A stretch of 64,000 nt of DNA, from the NCBI RefSeq assembly GCF_005517195.1, contig NZ_CP040244.1:1816001-1880000 (forward strand), read 5' to 3'. Positions 48,681 to 58,417 of this stretch are shown one piece after another (the stretch's first letter is position 1; the number at the start of each line of letters is the position of its first letter). The notes under the pieces were generated by a model. It did not search any database and was not told the DNA's origin. It saw only the letters and a list, made by a program, of their open reading frames with translations. The stretch is from Streptomyces vilmorinianum. Its GTDB lineage: Bacteria > Actinomycetota > Actinomycetes > Streptomycetales > Streptomycetaceae. Both the position numbers and the translations under genes were made by a program.

Positions 48681-50201
48681 ATGACGGAACGACCCCCGCA
48701 GCGCATCCCGAACCGCCAGCTCGCCGCGCTCATCGCCGAAGCCGGGTTCTCCAACGCGGGCCTGGCCAGACGGGTGGACCAGCTCGGCCTGGAGCACGGA
48801 CTCGACCTGCGGTACGACAAGACCTCCGTGACCCGCTGGCTGCGCGGTCAGCAGCCGCGGGGCACCACGCCCGCCCTGATCGCCGAGGTCTTCACCCGGC
48901 GCCTGGGCCGCCGCCTCTCGGCGCAGGACCTCGGTCTGGACGCCTGCGCGCCGGTCTACGCGGGACTGGAGTTCGCGGCGACGCCCGAGGAGGCGGTCGA
49001 CATCGTCAGCGGGCTGTGGCGGAAGGACTCCGGCAGCCATGTCGAGCTCCGCAAGATCGCGTTCACGCCCGCGGGGCTGGTGGTCCCGAGCCGGGACTGG
49101 CTGATCGGGCGGGCCGACGAGCGGGTGGGCCGGGGGGACGGGGCGTCGCCGAACGGCCGCCTCGGCCCGGACGGCCGGCTCCTGTCCGACGTGCGGGCGG
49201 CCGGCGCCGACGCGCGACGCCTCGCCCAGGACCCCCGGGTGCCGCCGCAGGGCCGTCCCTCGGTGCCCCGACAGCGCGGCACCGACAGGGGGCCGGGGCA
49301 GCGGGTCTCCAGCGGCGACATCGCCGCGCTGCGCTCGGTCGGCGAACTGTTCCGGACCCTCGACCACGCCTACGGCGGCGGCCACGCCCGGCAGGCCCTC
49401 GTCCGGTACCTGGAGCACGAGGCCGAGCCGATGCTCCGCGGCACGTACGGGGAGTCCGTCGGGCGCCGCCTGTTCGCCGCGGCCGCCGACCTGACGAGGC
49501 TGGCCGGCTGGACCTCGTACGACATCGCCGCGCACGGCCTCGCCCAGCGGTACTTCGTCCAGGCGCTGCGCCTCGCGCAGGCCGCGGGGGACCGGGCGTA
49601 CGGCTCGTACGTCCTGATCACCATGAGCCGGCAGGCCGTGTACCTCGGCCACGGGCGCGAGGCCGTGCAGCTGGCGCGCGTCGCCCAGCAGGGCGTCGGC
49701 TCGGCCGCGCCGCCCGTCGTCCAGGCGCTGCTGCACTCCGTGGAGGCGCGCGGGCACGGCGTGCTCGGCGAGGCGCGGGCGTGCAGCGCGTCCCTGGCCA
49801 GGGCCGAGCGGGCGCTGGAGGCGGCGCGGCCGGGCGACGACGTCCCGTACTGGGCGCGGCCGTTCGACGAGGCGCAGCTCGCCGACGAGTTCGGCCACTG
49901 CCACCGCGACCTCCAGCAGTACCGGTCCGCGGCGCAGCACGCCGAACGCTCACTCCAACTGCGCGCCCCCGGCTTCGCCCGCAGCCGCCTCTTCTGCCGC
50001 GTGGTCCTCGCCTCGGCCCGCCTCGGCCTCGGCGAACTGGACCAGGCGTGCGCCCTGGGCGCGGAGGCGGCGCAGCAGGCCTCCGAAATGCGCTCGGCCC
50101 GCGCCCTGGAGTACGTCCGCGACTTCGAACGCCGCCTGGAGCCCTACCGCGACGCGGCGGCGGTCCGCACCTACCGCGACCGCGTGGCGGCGATCGGCTA
50201 G
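48681..50201 (+). CDS. Transcriptional regulator with XRE-like N-terminus and TPR-like repeats
   Basis: This 506-aa protein has an N-terminal helix-turn-helix (RQLAALIAEAGFSNAGLARR; DKTSVTRWLRGQQPRG) and a C-terminal array of helical TPR-like repeats (AHGLAQRYFVQALRLAQAAG; AERSLQLRAPGFARSRLFCR). The central stretch (about 150-215) is Arg/Pro/Gly-rich linker. It resembles the Streptomyces NsdA-like negative regulators of development and antibiotics; that resemblance is from memory. Confidence 0.75.
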   Translation: MTERPPQRIPNRQLAALIAEAGFSNAGLARRVDQLGLEHGLDLRYDKTSVTRWLRGQQPRGTTPALIAEVFTRRLGRRLSAQDLGLDACAPVYAGLEFAATPEEAVDIVSGLWRKDSGSHVELRKIAFTPAGLVVPSRDWLIGRADERVGRGDGASPNGRLGPDGRLLSDVRAAGADARRLAQDPRVPPQGRPSVPRQRGTDRGPGQRVSSGDIAALRSVGELFRTLDHAYGGGHARQALVRYLEHEAEPMLRGTYGESVGRRLFAAAADLTRLAGWTSYDIAAHGLAQRYFVQALRLAQAAGDRAYGSYVLITMSRQAVYLGHGREAVQLARVAQQGVGSAAPPVVQALLHSVEARGHGVLGEARACSASLARAERALEAARPGDDVPYWARPFDEAQLADEFGHCHRDLQQYRSAAQHAERSLQLRAPGFARSRLFCRVVLASARLGLGELDQACALGAEAAQQASEMRSARALEYVRDFERRLEPYRDAAAVRTYRDRVAAIG

Positions 50202-50434
50202 CGGGCGGGACCCCGCCCATGGGCGCAGGGACCGCCCGAGCCCGTAGGGCCCGGCGGTCGGCGGTGCTGCGTGCGCGCGTCCGGCGCCGTTCGCTCCCTG
50301 CCGGAGGCCGGGGGCGGTCTCGCCGCGACGCGGCCCTGCGTGGGCTGTCGAAACCAGGCGTCGCCCTCCGGCCCTCGGCCGGACCCTCGGCGGCCGGCGG
50401 CCCGGGAGCGCCCGCGCCGCCGGCCGTCCCAGGG

Positions 50435-51793
50435 CTACGCCGCGTCCGCGAGCGAGCCTGCGGCCGGGCGGAGGCCCAGGTCCGTGAGGAGGGCGTGGGT
50501 GGCGCGGTGGGCCGAGGTGAGGGCGCCTTGGGGGGTGCTCGTGTCGCGGTGGTCGCCGCAGATGTAGAGGCCCGCGAGGAGGCGCACCGGGCGGCGGGGG
50601 TCGTGTGGGGGGCGCATCGCCGGGACGGCGTCGCGGGTGTGGCGCAGGGCGAGGAGCTCCCACTCGTCCGTCGACGTGCCGTACAGCGTCGCGAGATGCT
50701 TGCGCACCCGGCGCTCGGCGTCGTCGGGCGGCGTGCCGAGGACCGTCGAGGTGACCAGGACCCGGCCCCCGGGGGCGCGTGTGGGGTCCACCGCGCTCAT
50801 GACCGCCGTGTGCGCGACCGGGCCGCCCGGGTCGGACTCCAGGAGCAGGACCGGGTCGGGCGTGGGCGCGGCGGGCGCCGTGTGGTGCAGCACCGTGACC
50901 GCGTGGAAGGCGGGGGTCCGCAGCCCGGGCAGCAGCTCGGCGGCGCTACGGGCACCGGTCGCCAGGACGACGGAGCGGCAGCGGACCTCCCCGTGCTCGG
51001 CGGTCGTGACCTTGTTGACCGCGATGTCGGTGACCCGGACCCCCGTACGGACCGTGCCGGGCGGGAGCGCCGCCGCGAGCAGGTCGGGCAGCGTGGCCGA
51101 CCCGCCCTCCGGTACGCACAGCCGCCCCCGCGCGAACGCCCGCAGCGCCAGATCGGCGTAGCGGCTGGACGTGGTGAGGTCCGGGTCCCCGAGCAGCGCG
51201 GCGAGCAGCGGCCGCAGGAACCCCTGAACGGTACGGGTCGGCAGCCGCGCGCTCAGCGCCTCGCGGGCGGTCCGCTCCGGACGGGCGAGCAGCCGCTGCG
51301 CGGGCGTCGCGGCGAGCCGCGCCAGGCCGGCCCCGAGGCGCGCCTGGTCGAGCGACGCGGCCGGATTTCGAGGGGCGCTCGCAAGGGCGCGCGCCACCGT
51401 GAAGGCGCCCCCTACGCCCCAGGGGGCGTGGGGGGACCCCCTCCCTACGCGCCAGGGCGCGAACGTGGAGCTTCCCGCCTCGCCCGTCCTCGCGTACCGT
51501 CCGTCGCTGTGCACGAGCACCCCCGGTGCGAACGGCCGCAGCACGACCCCGTCGAGGCCCGGTGTCCGGAGCAGCTCGGCGTACGAGGTGGTGAGCAGCG
51601 GCCCGACCCGGTCGAGCCGGAAGCCGTCGACGTCGTCGGTGATCATCCGGCCGCCGACCCGTGGCCCGGCCTCCAGGACGGTGACCCCGATCCCGGCCCT
51701 GGTCAGCTGATGGGCGGCCGCGAGCCCCGCGATCCCGGCTCCGACGATGACGACGTCCGTGTCGCCATCCGTATGGCGTGCGGTACTGAGCAC
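50435..51793 (-). CDS. FAD-dependent oxidoreductase (amine/protoporphyrinogen oxidase-like)
   Basis: This 452-aa protein has an N-terminal dinucleotide site VVIVGAGIAGLAAAHQLTRA, VLEAGPRVGGRM, and the C-terminal LLAGLYICGDHRDTST signature, the last anchoring FAD. It resembles protoporphyrinogen oxidase or carotenoid-desaturase relatives. It has no haem-pathway neighbours, so the substrate is uncertain. Confidence 0.85.
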   Translation of the reverse strand: MLSTARHTDGDTDVVIVGAGIAGLAAAHQLTRAGIGVTVLEAGPRVGGRMITDDVDGFRLDRVGPLLTTSYAELLRTPGLDGVVLRPFAPGVLVHSDGRYARTGEAGSSTFAPWRVGRGSPHAPWGVGGAFTVARALASAPRNPAASLDQARLGAGLARLAATPAQRLLARPERTAREALSARLPTRTVQGFLRPLLAALLGDPDLTTSSRYADLALRAFARGRLCVPEGGSATLPDLLAAALPPGTVRTGVRVTDIAVNKVTTAEHGEVRCRSVVLATGARSAAELLPGLRTPAFHAVTVLHHTAPAAPTPDPVLLLESDPGGPVAHTAVMSAVDPTRAPGGRVLVTSTVLGTPPDDAERRVRKHLATLYGTSTDEWELLALRHTRDAVPAMRPPHDPRRPVRLLAGLYICGDHRDTSTPQGALTSAHRATHALLTDLGLRPAAGSLADAA

Positions 51794-51993
51794 GTGCCCC
51801 TCCCCAGGTCGGCGCGGCTGGTGGGAGGCCTATGCCCCCAACCGGCCCGTGGAATGCCCGAGTTCGCATTTCAGGACCTGCCAGCCTAGGCAGCCTTCCC
51901 GCCGGCGCCAGCAGCGCGCACCGGGGTGCACGCAGCACGGGGTCGCACGGACCGCACGCGGCCGCGCGGTGCTGCCCGGGACCGTACGGTGTG

Positions 51994-52893
51994 TCAGCCG
52001 GCCGCCGCCCGGATCGAGTCGTCGATCGTCGGGAACGCGAAGTCGAACCCCGACTCCAACAGACGGCTCGGCAGCACCCGCTGACTGCCCAGCACATCCT
52101 GGGCGAAGTCCCCGAGCACCAGCCGCAGCGCCGGCGCCGGGACCGTGAAGAGCGTCGGGCGGCGCAGGACGCGGCCCATCGCCGCCGTCACCTCCCGGTT
52201 GGTGACCGGCTCCGGCGCCGTCAGATTCACCGGCCCCGCGAGGGAGTCCGTGTCGATCAGATGCCGCAGGGCGGCCACCTCGTCGTGCAGCGAGATGAAG
52301 CTCCAGAACTGACGCCCGTCGCCCATCCGGCCGCCCACCCCGGCCCGGAACACGGGGAAGAGACGGCCCCACGCCCCGCCCTCGCGGGCCACCACCAGAC
52401 CCGTGCGGGCGTACGCGACTCGGATACCGGCCTCCTCGGCGGGGGCCGCCGCGGCCTCCCACTCCACGCACACCGAGGGCAGGAAGCCTTCGCCCGCGGG
52501 CGCGCTCTCGTCCACCGCGCGCGAGCCCGTGTCGCCGTAGTAGCCCAGGGCCGTGCCGCACACCAGGACCTTCGGCGGCTCGGCGAGCGAGGCGAGGGCC
52601 TGGGAGATCGCCTTCGTACCGAGCACGCGGCTCTCGCGGATCTCCTTCTTGTACGCCTCGTTCCAGCGGCGCTCGCCGACCCCGGCGCCCGCCAGATGCA
52701 CGACCGCGTCGACGCCGACGAGCCCGGCGGTGTCCACGTACAGCCGCTTCGGGTCCCACTCGACCTCGTCGGCGGTCCGGGCGGGCCGCCGCACGAGGCG
52801 GGAGACGTGATGGCCGTCGGCGCGCAGGGAGCGCACGAGGGCCGAGCCGATGAGTCCGGACGCGCCGGTGACGGCGATGCGGGAGCGTTGCAT
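51994..52893 (-). CDS. TIGR01777-type NAD(P)-dependent epimerase
   Basis: This 299-aa extended SDR has VTGASGLIGSALVRSLRADG, HLAGAGVGERRW and a C-terminal DUF1731-like end (VLGDFAQDVLGSQRVLPSRL). The family (SulA-like/epimerase) is of unknown physiological substrate. The start is ATG 52893; ATG 52902 is in frame. The gene stands divergent from the GNAT gene at 52941. Confidence 0.88.
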   Translation of the reverse strand: MQRSRIAVTGASGLIGSALVRSLRADGHHVSRLVRRPARTADEVEWDPKRLYVDTAGLVGVDAVVHLAGAGVGERRWNEAYKKEIRESRVLGTKAISQALASLAEPPKVLVCGTALGYYGDTGSRAVDESAPAGEGFLPSVCVEWEAAAAPAEEAGIRVAYARTGLVVAREGGAWGRLFPVFRAGVGGRMGDGRQFWSFISLHDEVAALRHLIDTDSLAGPVNLTAPEPVTNREVTAAMGRVLRRPTLFTVPAPALRLVLGDFAQDVLGSQRVLPSRLLESGFDFAFPTIDDSIRAAAG

Positions 52894-52940
52894 GGGGCCC
52901 ATCCTGCCCTCCCCGGCCAGTCCGTGGCACAGTGGCCGCC

Positions 52941-53444
52941 ATGACCGCTCCCGAGACGCACATACGCCGGGCCCGGCCGGCCGACGAGAGCGCACTGGGT
53001 GAGCTGGACCGCGCCACCTGGTCGACGCTGCACGCCGTACTGCCCGCCCCGCAGCCCCCGTACAGCCCGTTCTTCGACGAGCGGCACCGGCCCGAGGACT
53101 ACCTGGTCGCGGAGCTGGGCGGTAAGACCCTGGTCGGCTATCTGAAACTCGTGCCGCCCACCCCGCTGGCCTGCAACGCGCACGTCCGCCAGATCCAGGG
53201 CCTCGCCGTCGCCGAGAGCGCCCGTGGCCGGGGCGTGGCCCGTGCGCTGCTGCGCGCGGCGATGGCGGAGACCCGGCGGCAGGGCGGGAGCCGGATCACG
53301 CTGCGGGTCCTCGGCCACAACACCCCGGCCCGCGCGCTCTACGAGTCCGAGGGCTTCGTGGTCGAGGGCGTGCTGCCCGGCGAGTTCCTCCTCCAGGGGG
53401 CGTACGTCGACGACGTGCTGATGGGCCGCTCGCTCACGCCTTAG
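52941..53444 (+). CDS. GNAT-family N-acetyltransferase
   Basis: This 167-aa protein has the CoA motif VAESARGRGVARALLRAAM and the C-terminal HNTPARALYESEGFVVEGVL signature. The start ATG 52941 is preferred over the GTG three codons earlier. Substrate unknown. The stop overlaps the convergent TetR gene by 11 bp. Confidence 0.88.
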   Translation: MTAPETHIRRARPADESALGELDRATWSTLHAVLPAPQPPYSPFFDERHRPEDYLVAELGGKTLVGYLKLVPPTPLACNAHVRQIQGLAVAESARGRGVARALLRAAMAETRRQGGSRITLRVLGHNTPARALYESEGFVVEGVLPGEFLLQGAYVDDVLMGRSLTP

Positions 53445-54069
53445 GCGTCAGCGGGGCCATCCCGCCCATCAGTTCGCGCAGACAGCGCACCGCGAGCTCG
53501 GCCGGTGCGCCCTTGCCCCGTACCGGCGCGTCCGTCTCGGCCCAGGCCTCCAGCGCCACCCGGATCGCGTCCGTGGCCGCCGCCGCCGCGAGCCGTACCT
53601 CCAGCGGGTCGGCGCCGGGGCCGGCCAGCCGGGCCACCACGCTCAGCAGCTTCTCCTCCGACTCCTGGTTGACCCGGTACCAGACCGCCCGCAGCGCCGG
53701 GTCCTCGGCGGCCGCCCGCAGCAGCCCCCGCGTCCAGCGCAGCCCCTCGGCCGCCTCCTCGCCGTCCGCCGCGAGCGCCTCGGCGATCGAGCGCTCCAGG
53801 GCCGCCGGCACGGTCGTACCCGGCTCCGACGCCGCGAGCGACTCCCGCCAGCGGTCCGCGCCGCCCGCCAGGAGCGGGGCGACGGCGTCCTGCTTGGAGC
53901 GGAAGTAGCGGTAGAAGGTGCGCAGGGCGACCCCGGCCCGCAGTGCGATGTCCTCGGCCGTGGTGCCGTCCGGGCCGCGCTCGGTGAAGAGCTCGGCGGC
54001 GGCCCGGGCGATGTCGAGCTGGGTGGCGGCCTTGCGGCGCTCCGTCAGGGAGGGGGGCTTGGTGCTCAC
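53434..54069 (-). CDS. TetR-family transcriptional regulator
   Basis: The product is 211 aa from GTG 54069 (GTG 54090 is possible). The helix-turn-helix region is IARAAAELFTERGPDGTTAE followed by DIALRAGVALRTFYRYFRSK; an Ala-rich ligand domain follows. It is divergent from the two SDR genes and probably represses them. Two dyads, CGTAC-5-GTACG (54070-54084) and TGGCA-5-TGCCA (54120-54134), lie in the shared promoter. Confidence 0.9.
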   Translation of the reverse strand: MSTKPPSLTERRKAATQLDIARAAAELFTERGPDGTTAEDIALRAGVALRTFYRYFRSKQDAVAPLLAGGADRWRESLAASEPGTTVPAALERSIAEALAADGEEAAEGLRWTRGLLRAAAEDPALRAVWYRVNQESEEKLLSVVARLAGPGADPLEVRLAAAAATDAIRVALEAWAETDAPVRGKGAPAELAVRCLRELMGGMAPLTPKA

Positions 54070-54119
54070 CGTACGAAGAGTACGCCCCACCCCTGCCGAC
54101 CTTGCACATCATGCAGATA

Positions 54120-54134
54120 TGGCAAAACGTGCCA
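54120..54134. promoter_or_regulatory. Candidate TetR operator in the SDR promoter
   Basis: TGGCA-AAACG-TGCCA is a perfect 5-5-5 dyad 60 bp upstream of the SDR start. A second, CGTAC-GAAGA-GTACG, sits right at the TetR start codon (54070-54084). Confidence 0.5.
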
Positions 54135-54193
54135 CCTCGGCGTACGGTGTCCCCGATATCGAGCACACCCGTCGTCGAGAGGTCCCACAGGAC

Positions 54194-54985
54194 ATGAACC
54201 GCTACGAAGGACGCCGCGCACTGGTCACCGGCGGCGGCTCCGGCATCGGCCAGGCCACCGTGCTGCGCATGCTCGCCGAGGGCGGCAGCGTCGTCGCCGC
54301 CGACATCAGCGAGGACGGGCTCAAGGACACCCTCGCCAAGGCGGGCACGGACGCCGACCGCCTGACGACCGTGGTCCTGAACGTCGCCGACGAGACCTCC
54401 GTACGCGAGGGCGTCGCCGCCGCCGTCGCGGCGCTGGGCGGCGGAGGCCTGGACGTGCTGGTCAACGCGGCCGGCATCCTGCGCTCCTCGCACACCCACG
54501 AGACCGGCCTCGACGCCTTCGAGCAGGTCATCCGGACCAACCTGACCGGCACCTTCCTGGTGATCCGCGAGGCGATACCCGCCCTCCTGGAGGGCAACGG
54601 CTCCGCCGTCGTGAACTTCTCCTCCACCTCGGCGATGTTCGCCCACCCCTATATGGCCGCCTACGCGGCCAGCAAGGGCGGCATCCAGTCCATGACCCAC
54701 GCGCTCGCCGCCGAGTACGCCAAGCAGGGCATCCGCTTCACCGCCGTCCAGCCCGGCTCCATCTCCTCCGGCATGACCGACGGCACCGGCGCCAGCCGCC
54801 AGTCCGTCGGCCCCGGCCTGCCCGAGGACACCGACTGGTCGCTCTTCGCGAAGCTCGCCCCCGCCCTCGGCCAGGGCTTCGCCGGACCCGAGACCGTTGC
54901 CGGCGTCGTCGCGATGCTGGCGAGCGAGGACGGGACGTTCATCACCGGCACCGAGGTCCGCATCGACGGCGGGACGCACTTCTGA
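54194..54985 (+). CDS. SDR-family oxidoreductase
   Basis: This 263-aa classical short-chain dehydrogenase has ALVTGGGSGIGQATV, LVNAAGI, the Ser in SSTSAMF and YAASKGG (YxxxK). The closing FITGTEVRIDGGTHF is typical. The TGATG overlap with the next gene shows an operon under the divergent TetR. Confidence 0.93.
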   Translation: MNRYEGRRALVTGGGSGIGQATVLRMLAEGGSVVAADISEDGLKDTLAKAGTDADRLTTVVLNVADETSVREGVAAAVAALGGGGLDVLVNAAGILRSSHTHETGLDAFEQVIRTNLTGTFLVIREAIPALLEGNGSAVVNFSSTSAMFAHPYMAAYAASKGGIQSMTHALAAEYAKQGIRFTAVQPGSISSGMTDGTGASRQSVGPGLPEDTDWSLFAKLAPALGQGFAGPETVAGVVAMLASEDGTFITGTEVRIDGGTHF

Positions 54986-55827
54986 TGTCCGCGGCCGAGG
55001 TCTTCCACGGCCGAACGGCCGTCATCACCGGCGCGGCCTCCGGCATCGGTGCCGGCCTCGCCCGTCACGCCGCCCGGCTCGGCATGAAGCTCGTCCTCGC
55101 CGACATCGCGGCCGACAGCCTCGCCGCCCTCGCGGACGAGCTGCGCGCGACCGGCGCCGAGGTCGAACCGGTCGTCACCGACGTCGCCGACCCGGCCTCC
55201 GTGGAGGCCCTCGCCGACCGCGCGTACACCCGCTTCGGCGCCGTCGACCTCCTGGTCAACAACGCCGGGATCATGGCCCTGGGCTACTCCTGGGAGATCC
55301 CGACGGAACGCTGGGACGCCATGCTCCGCGTCAACATCGGCGGTTACGTCAACGGCATCCGCGCCTTCGTCCCGCGCATGCTGGAGCGCGGCGAGCAGGC
55401 CTGGGTGGTGAACGTGTCCTCCATCGGCGGCCTGCTGCCGAGCCCGCTGATGGCCCCGTACAGCGCCACCAAGTTCGCCGTGCTCGCCCTCACCGAGTCG
55501 CTGCACCACGAGATGCGGATGAAGGGCGCGCCGGTCCAGGTCTCCGTGGTCACCCCCGGCGCGGTCCGGAGCGAGATCTTCCGGGCGGCGCGTCCCGACG
55601 CGAACGAACCGCCCGAGGCGCCCGAGGTCACCGGCTTCGCCGACCACCTCCAGACCATGAGCGACGAGCACGGTCTGACCCCCGAGGAGCACGCGCGGCG
55701 CGTCTTCGCGAGCGTCGCGGAGGGGAAGTTCTGGGTCATCCCGCAGCCCGAGACGCTCCGCGAGGCGCTGCCCGCGCGCACGGACATGATCCTCGGCCAG
55801 GTGGACCCCCGGCTCCCGACGGGCTGA
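54985..55827 (+). CDS. SDR-family oxidoreductase
   Basis: This 280-aa classical SDR starts at ATG 54985, overlapping the previous stop by one base. It has VITGAASGIGAGLARHAA, LVNNAGIMALGY, SSIGGLL and YSATKFAVLAL (YxxxK). The two adjacent SDRs likely act on related substrates. Confidence 0.93.
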   Translation: MSAAEVFHGRTAVITGAASGIGAGLARHAARLGMKLVLADIAADSLAALADELRATGAEVEPVVTDVADPASVEALADRAYTRFGAVDLLVNNAGIMALGYSWEIPTERWDAMLRVNIGGYVNGIRAFVPRMLERGEQAWVVNVSSIGGLLPSPLMAPYSATKFAVLALTESLHHEMRMKGAPVQVSVVTPGAVRSEIFRAARPDANEPPEAPEVTGFADHLQTMSDEHGLTPEEHARRVFASVAEGKFWVIPQPETLREALPARTDMILGQVDPRLPTG

Positions 55828-55882
55828 CAGGCCGGTACGGACCCGGGGTGGGGACGACCCCCGGGTCCGTACCTCAGCCGGG

Positions 55883-56413
55883 TCAGTCCGGTACCGCCGC
55901 CCCGAAGCGCCCCCACAGCTGCGGGAAGCGCGCCGCGAGCACCGCGTCGTCCTCCAGATCGAAGGCGACCCCCTCCGGCTCCGCCGGCTGCGGCGGAATC
56001 CCCAGATCCGGGGCCTCGGTGCCGGTGAGCTGTTCGTACGCCTCGTCCGCGGCGAAGCCCAGCTCCTCGCCGTCCCCGTCGATCTCCTCGTCGAACTCGT
56101 CGAGCAGCTCGGCCAGCGCGTCGGGATCGTGCACCGCGCCCTCGAAGACCTCACGGCCCTGGCCGATCAGCCAGCAGCGGAAGTAGTCGAAGGCGTCGTC
56201 ACCCGCCCCGTCGAGCAGCACCGCCGCCGCGCCCCACAGATCCCAGCGGTACGCGCGGTTGTAACGGGCCTCGAAATGGCGGGCGAAGTCGAGCACGGAG
56301 TCGGGGTCGAGCTGCAGCAGCCGCTCGACGAGCAGGTCGGCGTGTTCCTCGGGATCGCCCTCGGCGGCCTCGCGGGTGGCGTCGATGATCTCCCAGAACT
56401 CCGTTTCGTCCAT
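55883..56413 (-). CDS. DUF4240 domain-containing protein
   Basis: The product is 176 aa from ATG 56413 (MDETEFWEIIDATREAAEGD), the usual DUF4240 start; in-frame ATGs at 56428 and 56452 exist. Core motifs are LDPDSVLDFARHFEARYNRA and FDYFRCWLIGQGREVFEGAV. Highly acidic. Function unknown; members are often WGR/defence-like or Asp/Glu-rich cytosolic proteins. Confidence 0.85.
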   Translation of the reverse strand: MDETEFWEIIDATREAAEGDPEEHADLLVERLLQLDPDSVLDFARHFEARYNRAYRWDLWGAAAVLLDGAGDDAFDYFRCWLIGQGREVFEGAVHDPDALAELLDEFDEEIDGDGEELGFAADEAYEQLTGTEAPDLGIPPQPAEPEGVAFDLEDDAVLAARFPQLWGRFGAAVPD

Positions 56414-56476
56414 CACGGCATCCAGCATCGACCGTGGGGGAGAGCGGCGCACCCGGAAACGACCAAAATCAATCCG

Positions 56477-56502
56477 GACAGGAGATGTCGTACTTTCCTG
56501 TC
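56477..56502. promoter_or_regulatory. Inverted repeat upstream of the SDR gene
   Basis: GACAGGA and TCCTGTC, a perfect 7-bp dyad with 12-bp spacing, lie 12 bp upstream of ATG 56514. It is a candidate site for the WYL regulator encoded convergently at 57425-58396. Confidence 0.5.
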
Positions 56503-56513
56503 ACGCTCCTTCC

Positions 56514-57434
56514 ATGACGACGGAGAAGAAGCCGCTCGGCGGCAGGATCGCACTGGTCGCGGGCGCCACGCGGGGCGCGGGACGCGCCATCGCCGTACAG
56601 CTGGGCGCGGCCGGCGCCACGGTGTACGTGACCGGGCGCACCACCCGGGAGAAGGTCAGCGAGGTCGGGCGCGCGACCGAGACCATCGAGGAGACGGCCG
56701 AGCTGGTGACGGCGGCCGGCGGCGAGGGCATCGCCGTCCCCACCGACCACCTGGAGATCGACCAGGTCCGGTCGCTCGTGGAGCGGATCGAGAACGAGCA
56801 GGGCCGGCTCGACATCCTGGTCAACGACGTCTGGGGAGGGGAGCATCTGATCGAGTTCGACAAGAAGGTCTGGGAGACCGACCTGACGGGCGGGCTGCGG
56901 ATGCTGGAGCTCGGCGTGAAGACGCACGCGATCACCTCCCGCCTCGCGCTGCCGCTGCTGATCAAGAACCCCGGCGGCCTGGTCGTCGAGATGACCGACG
57001 GCACGTCCGAGTACAACACCCGCTTCCGGAACAACTTCTTCTACGACCTCGCGAAGAACGCGCCCCTCCGGATGGCGTTCGCGCTCGGCCACGACCTCGA
57101 GAGCGTGGGAGGCACAGCCGTCGCCCTCACCCCCGGCTGGCTGCGCTCCGAGCAGATGCTGGCCACGTTCGGCGTGACCGAGGAGAACTGGCGCGACGCG
57201 ACCGAGAAGATCCCGGACTTCGCCGTCGCCGAGTCCCCCGTGTACGTGGGCCGCGCGGTCGCCGCCCTCGCGGCGGATCCCGGCCGGGCCCGCTGGAACG
57301 GCCGGTCGCTCTCCAGCGGTCAGCTGGCGAAGGAGTACGGCTTCACGGACGCGGACGGCTCGCGGCCGGACGCCTGGGGTTTCATCATCGCCAAGGAGAC
57401 CGATCCCTCCGTCCGCGTGGAGGACTACCGGTAG
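56514..57434 (+). CDS. SDR-family oxidoreductase (atypical catalytic motif)
   Basis: This 306-aa SDR has VAGATRGAGRAIAVQL, DILVNDVWGGE, and a central FRNNFFYDLAKNAPLRMAFA in which a YxxxK is present as YDLAK. The extra C-terminal segment (AKEYGFTDADGSRPDAWGFI) distinguishes it from classical 250-aa SDRs. It overlaps the convergent WYL gene by ten bases. Confidence 0.88.
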   Translation: MTTEKKPLGGRIALVAGATRGAGRAIAVQLGAAGATVYVTGRTTREKVSEVGRATETIEETAELVTAAGGEGIAVPTDHLEIDQVRSLVERIENEQGRLDILVNDVWGGEHLIEFDKKVWETDLTGGLRMLELGVKTHAITSRLALPLLIKNPGGLVVEMTDGTSEYNTRFRNNFFYDLAKNAPLRMAFALGHDLESVGGTAVALTPGWLRSEQMLATFGVTEENWRDATEKIPDFAVAESPVYVGRAVAALAADPGRARWNGRSLSSGQLAKEYGFTDADGSRPDAWGFIIAKETDPSVRVEDYR

Positions 57435-58396
57435 AGCGCGGCCAGGGCCCGGGCCGCCTCCGCGAAACGGGCCCTGAGCGACTCCGGCGCCAGGATCTCC
57501 GCCTCCGGGCCCAGGGAGAGCAGCTGGGAGGCGGCGACCTCCTCGTTCTCCACGCGGAGCGTCGCCGTCACCCGCCCGTCGGCGTCCTTCGCGCCGGCCG
57601 CCAGCGCCTCCTCGGCCGCCACCCGGTCCGTCACGTACGGAAGGCGGCGCGCTCCCGCCTCCGAGAGACGCACGACGACCTCCGCCCGTAGCAGCGAGCG
57701 GGCGAACTCCGCGGCGCGCTCGGCCCAGAAGGACGGCAGGTCGAACTCCTCGTCCCGTACGAAGCGTTCCTCGCCCGGCACGACGACCGTGAAGCGGTCC
57801 ACCCGGTACGTACGGAACGCCGCACCCGCCCGCGCGCACAGGTACCAGACGCCCGCCTTCAGCACGAGCCCGTACGGCGCGAGCTCCCGCTCGACCTCGC
57901 GCTCACCGCGCCGGTAGCGCGCGAAGATCATCCGGTCGTCCCAGACCGCCTCGGCGACCGGCGCGAGCGACCCCGGGGTCTCCGGCTCCTGGTACCAGCC
58001 CGGCGCGTCCAGATGGAAGCGCCGCGCGGCCGACTCGGGCGCGTCGCGCAGCGAGGGCAGCAGCGCCGCGGACACCTTCAGCCGGGCCGCCGAGGCCGCG
58101 TCCTCCAGGCCCATGTCCCGCAGGGCGCCCGGCAGTCCGGACAGGAACAGCGCCTCGGCCTCGCCGCGCGCGAGCCCCGTGAGCCGGGTCCGGTAGCCGT
58201 TGATCAGCCGGTACCCGCCGGCCCTGCCCCGGTCCGCATACACCGGAACCCCCGCCTCCGAGAGGGCGAGGGCATCACGGGTGACGGTGCGTTCGGACAC
58301 CTCGAGCTCGGCGGCCAGTTCGGCCGCCGTCATCGAGGGACGGGCCTGGAGCAGCAGCACCATCTTGATCAGCCGGGCAGCGCGCATGACACGCAT
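57425..58396 (-). CDS. WYL-domain transcriptional regulator (YafY type)
   Basis: This 323-aa protein has an HTH_11-type N-terminus (MTAAELAAELEVSERTVTRD) and a WYL domain (PYGLVLKAGVWYLCARAGAA; AFRTYRVDRF), then a C-terminal WCX region. WYL proteins bind ligands or nucleic acid ends and often act as repressors. It is convergent with the SDR gene, a likely target via the dyad at 56477-56502. Confidence 0.9.
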   Translation of the reverse strand: MRVMRAARLIKMVLLLQARPSMTAAELAAELEVSERTVTRDALALSEAGVPVYADRGRAGGYRLINGYRTRLTGLARGEAEALFLSGLPGALRDMGLEDAASAARLKVSAALLPSLRDAPESAARRFHLDAPGWYQEPETPGSLAPVAEAVWDDRMIFARYRRGEREVERELAPYGLVLKAGVWYLCARAGAAFRTYRVDRFTVVVPGEERFVRDEEFDLPSFWAERAAEFARSLLRAEVVVRLSEAGARRLPYVTDRVAAEEALAAGAKDADGRVTATLRVENEEVAASQLLSLGPEAEILAPESLRARFAEAARALAALYR

Positions 58397-58417
58397 TCTG
58401 CCCGGCCGACGGGGGCC